34,403 bases of DNA from Labilithrix sp. (lineage in GTDB: Bacteria > Myxococcota > Polyangia > Polyangiales > Polyangiaceae), in the NCBI GenBank assembly GCA_028287035.1, contig JAQBQL010000132.1, positions 1 to 34,403 on the forward strand, written 5' to 3'. Made by a program: the position numbers and the translations under genes. Below, piece by piece: positions 33,213 through 34,403 of this stretch (positions within the stretch are counted from its first letter, which is position 1; each line of letters starts with the position of its first letter). The notes under the pieces are model-generated. The model was given only the letters and a program-made list of their open reading frames with translations. It did no database searches and was not told the DNA's origin.

Positions 33213-34403
33213 CTACGCGCGGGCGGCGTTCTGGATGCGCGAGCTGTCGATGACGATGCCGCGCGAGCCGAGGTACTCGGCGAACTGCTCGGCGATGTAC
33301 GTCATCGCGTTGCCCTCGTCCTCGGTGAACGGCATGCCGTCGAGGGGGTTGATGATCTCGAGGGCGCCGAGCGCGCGGCCGGCCTGCATGATGGGCGCGA
33401 CGATCAGGCTGCGGCTGCCGCCCAGCTGGCGGTACCGATCGGCGGTCGCCTTTTCGGCATCGGCGACGACGAGCGCGCGGCGCTTGCGGGCGGCCTCGCG
33501 GAGCAGCTCGTCACCCTCCGCCGAGCGCATCGTGAGGAGGCGGGAGGTCTCCTTGCCACGCGTGCAGGCGACGACCCACTCGCGCTTCTCGATGTCGAAG
33601 AAGTGGATGAGCGCGGCGCGCGCCGGGAGCACCTCGGTGGCGAGCGCGAGACAGAACTGCCCGCCGTCGAGCGCGTCGCGGAGGAAGTGGAGATCGTGCA
33701 TCGACTCGAAGAGCGACGTGATGAGCTCGTCGCCGCTGACGCGGCCGCGCACGAAGCGGCCCGACGGCGTCCGCACCATGCCGGCGCCAGGCGCGGCGGC
33801 GGCCTTCATGGGATCGGCCTCGACGTAGGAGACGGCCGGGGCAGCGGCGGCGGCGGGCGGGAACCCGGAGGGATGGGCGGCCTGCGGCGGCGGGAATCCG
33901 GAAGGCTGGCGCGCCGCGGCTTGCTCGCGTGCGGCTTGCTCGCGTGCGGCCTGCTCGCGTGCGGCGTGCTCGGCGGCTTGTTGCTGCGCGGCCGCCTGCT
34001 CGCGTGCGGCCTGCTCACGCGCGGCCTGTTCAGCGGCTTGTTGCTGCGCGGCGGCCTGCTCGCGTGCGGCCTGCTCACGCGCGGCCTGTTCAGCGGCTTG
34101 CTGCTGCGCGGCCAGTTGCTCACGCGCCGCCTGCTCGCGTGCGGCTTGCTCGCGCGCGGCCTGCTCGCGTGCGGCCTGTTCAGCCGCTTGCTGTTGAGCG
34201 ACCGCTTGCTGCTGAGCGGCCTGCTCACGCGCGGCCTGCTCACGCGCCGCTTGCTCGCGCGCCGCTTGCTCCCGCGCGGCCTGCTCGGCAGCCCGCTGCT
34301 GCGCCGCCGCCTGTTCGCGCGCCGCCTGCTCGGCCGCCTGCCGCGCCGCGGCGTTCAGGTCGACTGCCGGCGCGCTGGCCGGCACGCTCGACGGCGCGAC
34401 GTC
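33213..34403 (-). CDS. GAF-domain protein with long Arg-Glu-Gln-Ala-Ala repeat (5' end outside window)
   Basis: The reading frame is open to the window edge. A GTG at 34385 exists but the true start is probably further upstream, so treat it as partial. The visible part is 396 codons. Residues about 13-160 (counted from that GTG) are (A)REQA/AAQQQ repeats, predicted to form a long alpha-helix or coiled coil. A Pro-rich hinge follows with two PSGFPP units. From about 215 there is a GAF fold: DELITSLFESMHDLHFLRDA, ARAALIHFFDIEKREWVVAC, RRALVVADAEKATADRYRQL, SLIVAPIMQAGRALGALEII and FTEDEGNAMTYIAEQFAEYL. GAF domains bind cyclic nucleotides or other small molecules, or serve as dimer modules; the ligand is unknown. 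It precedes the histidine kinase gene. Confidence 0.85.
   Translation of the reverse strand, partial: DVAPSSVPASAPAVDLNAAARQAAEQAAREQAAAQQRAAEQAAREQAAREQAAREQAAREQAAQQQAVAQQQAAEQAAREQAAREQAAREQAAREQLAAQQQAAEQAAREQAAREQAAAQQQAAEQAAREQAAREQAAAQQQAAEHAAREQAAREQAAREQAAARQPSGFPPPQAAHPSGFPPAAAAAPAVSYVEADPMKAAAAPGAGMVRTPSGRFVRGRVSGDELITSLFESMHDLHFLRDALDGGQFCLALATEVLPARAALIHFFDIEKREWVVACTRGKETSRLLTMRSAEGDELLREAARKRRALVVADAEKATADRYRQLGGSRSLIVAPIMQAGRALGALEIINPLDGMPFTEDEGNAMTYIAEQFAEYLGSRGIVIDSSRIQNAARA
33906..34349 (-). repeat. Tandem repeat coding for REQAA/AAQQQ heptad-like units
   Basis: About 440 bases of 15-base units (Arg-Glu-Gln-Ala-Ala) grouped into 60-base superunits. The superunits at residues 97-116 and 117-136 are identical in protein, and their DNA is nearly identical. 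Length variation by slippage or recombination is likely. Confidence 0.88.

Noticed and set aside
33906..34349. Repeats as a CRISPR array or satellite outside a gene
   Set aside because: They are in frame with the GAF protein and encode a regular helical repeat; no spacers are seen.

Overview
The window is GC-rich, roughly 70% by eye, with strongly G/C-biased third codon positions, and nearly all of it is coding on one strand or the other. Several traits point to a myxobacterium-like deltaproteobacterium (Myxococcota, probably the Polyangia/Sorangiineae side). They are a Ser/Thr kinase with a C-terminal membrane anchor, a TPR+PEGA secreted protein, lipoproteins with low-complexity Ser/Gly/Thr linkers, several ExbB/ExbD-type channels, orphan histidine kinases and a tandem-RRM protein. 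This is inferred from gene content; there is no rRNA or other marker to fix the taxon. The window looks chromosomal. I see no IS element, integrase, CRISPR array, tRNA or rRNA.

Layout. 147-5839 (+): an AMP-forming acyl-CoA ligase with an Acs-like front and FadD-like back, a Ser/Thr kinase, a TPR/PEGA protein and an orphan histidine kinase. 5891-9774: a small Cys-rich lipoprotein, pyruvate kinase (pyk, -) divergent from diaminopimelate decarboxylase (lysA, +), and a lipoprotein with a cytochrome-like CX4CH motif. 9787-16673: a minus-strand XPB/Ssl2 N-terminal-like protein, divergent from a tight four-gene plus-strand run of beta-class DNA methyltransferase, SAMHD1/YwfO-like HD phosphohydrolase, small outer-membrane-type protein and glycerate 2-kinase. 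16710-21959: two divergent proton-channel operons, each with one ExbB/TolQ/MotA-type and two ExbD/TolR-type genes. The minus-strand operon ends with a single-pass protein of unknown function. 22087-23984: a lipoprotein with 20 Ser-Ser-Gly repeats, and a YcaQ/AlkX-type DNA glycosylase.

23993-29863 (-) is the elongasome cluster mreB-mreC-mreD-mrdA(PBP2)-rodA. The last four genes are joined by 4-base start/stop overlaps. 30047-34403 (-) holds ribosomal protein L33 (rpmG, with a clear terminator), a two-RRM glycine-rich RNA-binding protein, a membrane sensor histidine kinase, and the 3' part of a GAF-domain protein with a long Arg-Glu-Gln-Ala-Ala repeat that runs off the window.

The parts that best repay a second look are: (i) the translationally coupled DNA methyltransferase + HD dNTPase-like pair with the helicase-associated protein opposite it; (ii) the mirrored pair of 1 ExbB : 2 ExbD motor operons with an uncharacterised fourth partner; (iii) the domain-swapped acyl-CoA ligase; (iv) a C-terminal Cys motif shared by two otherwise low-complexity lipoproteins; and (v) a recurring TATCGT -10-like element, in one case inside a perfect 14-bp palindrome. 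All functional statements come from motif reading alone; no database search was possible.
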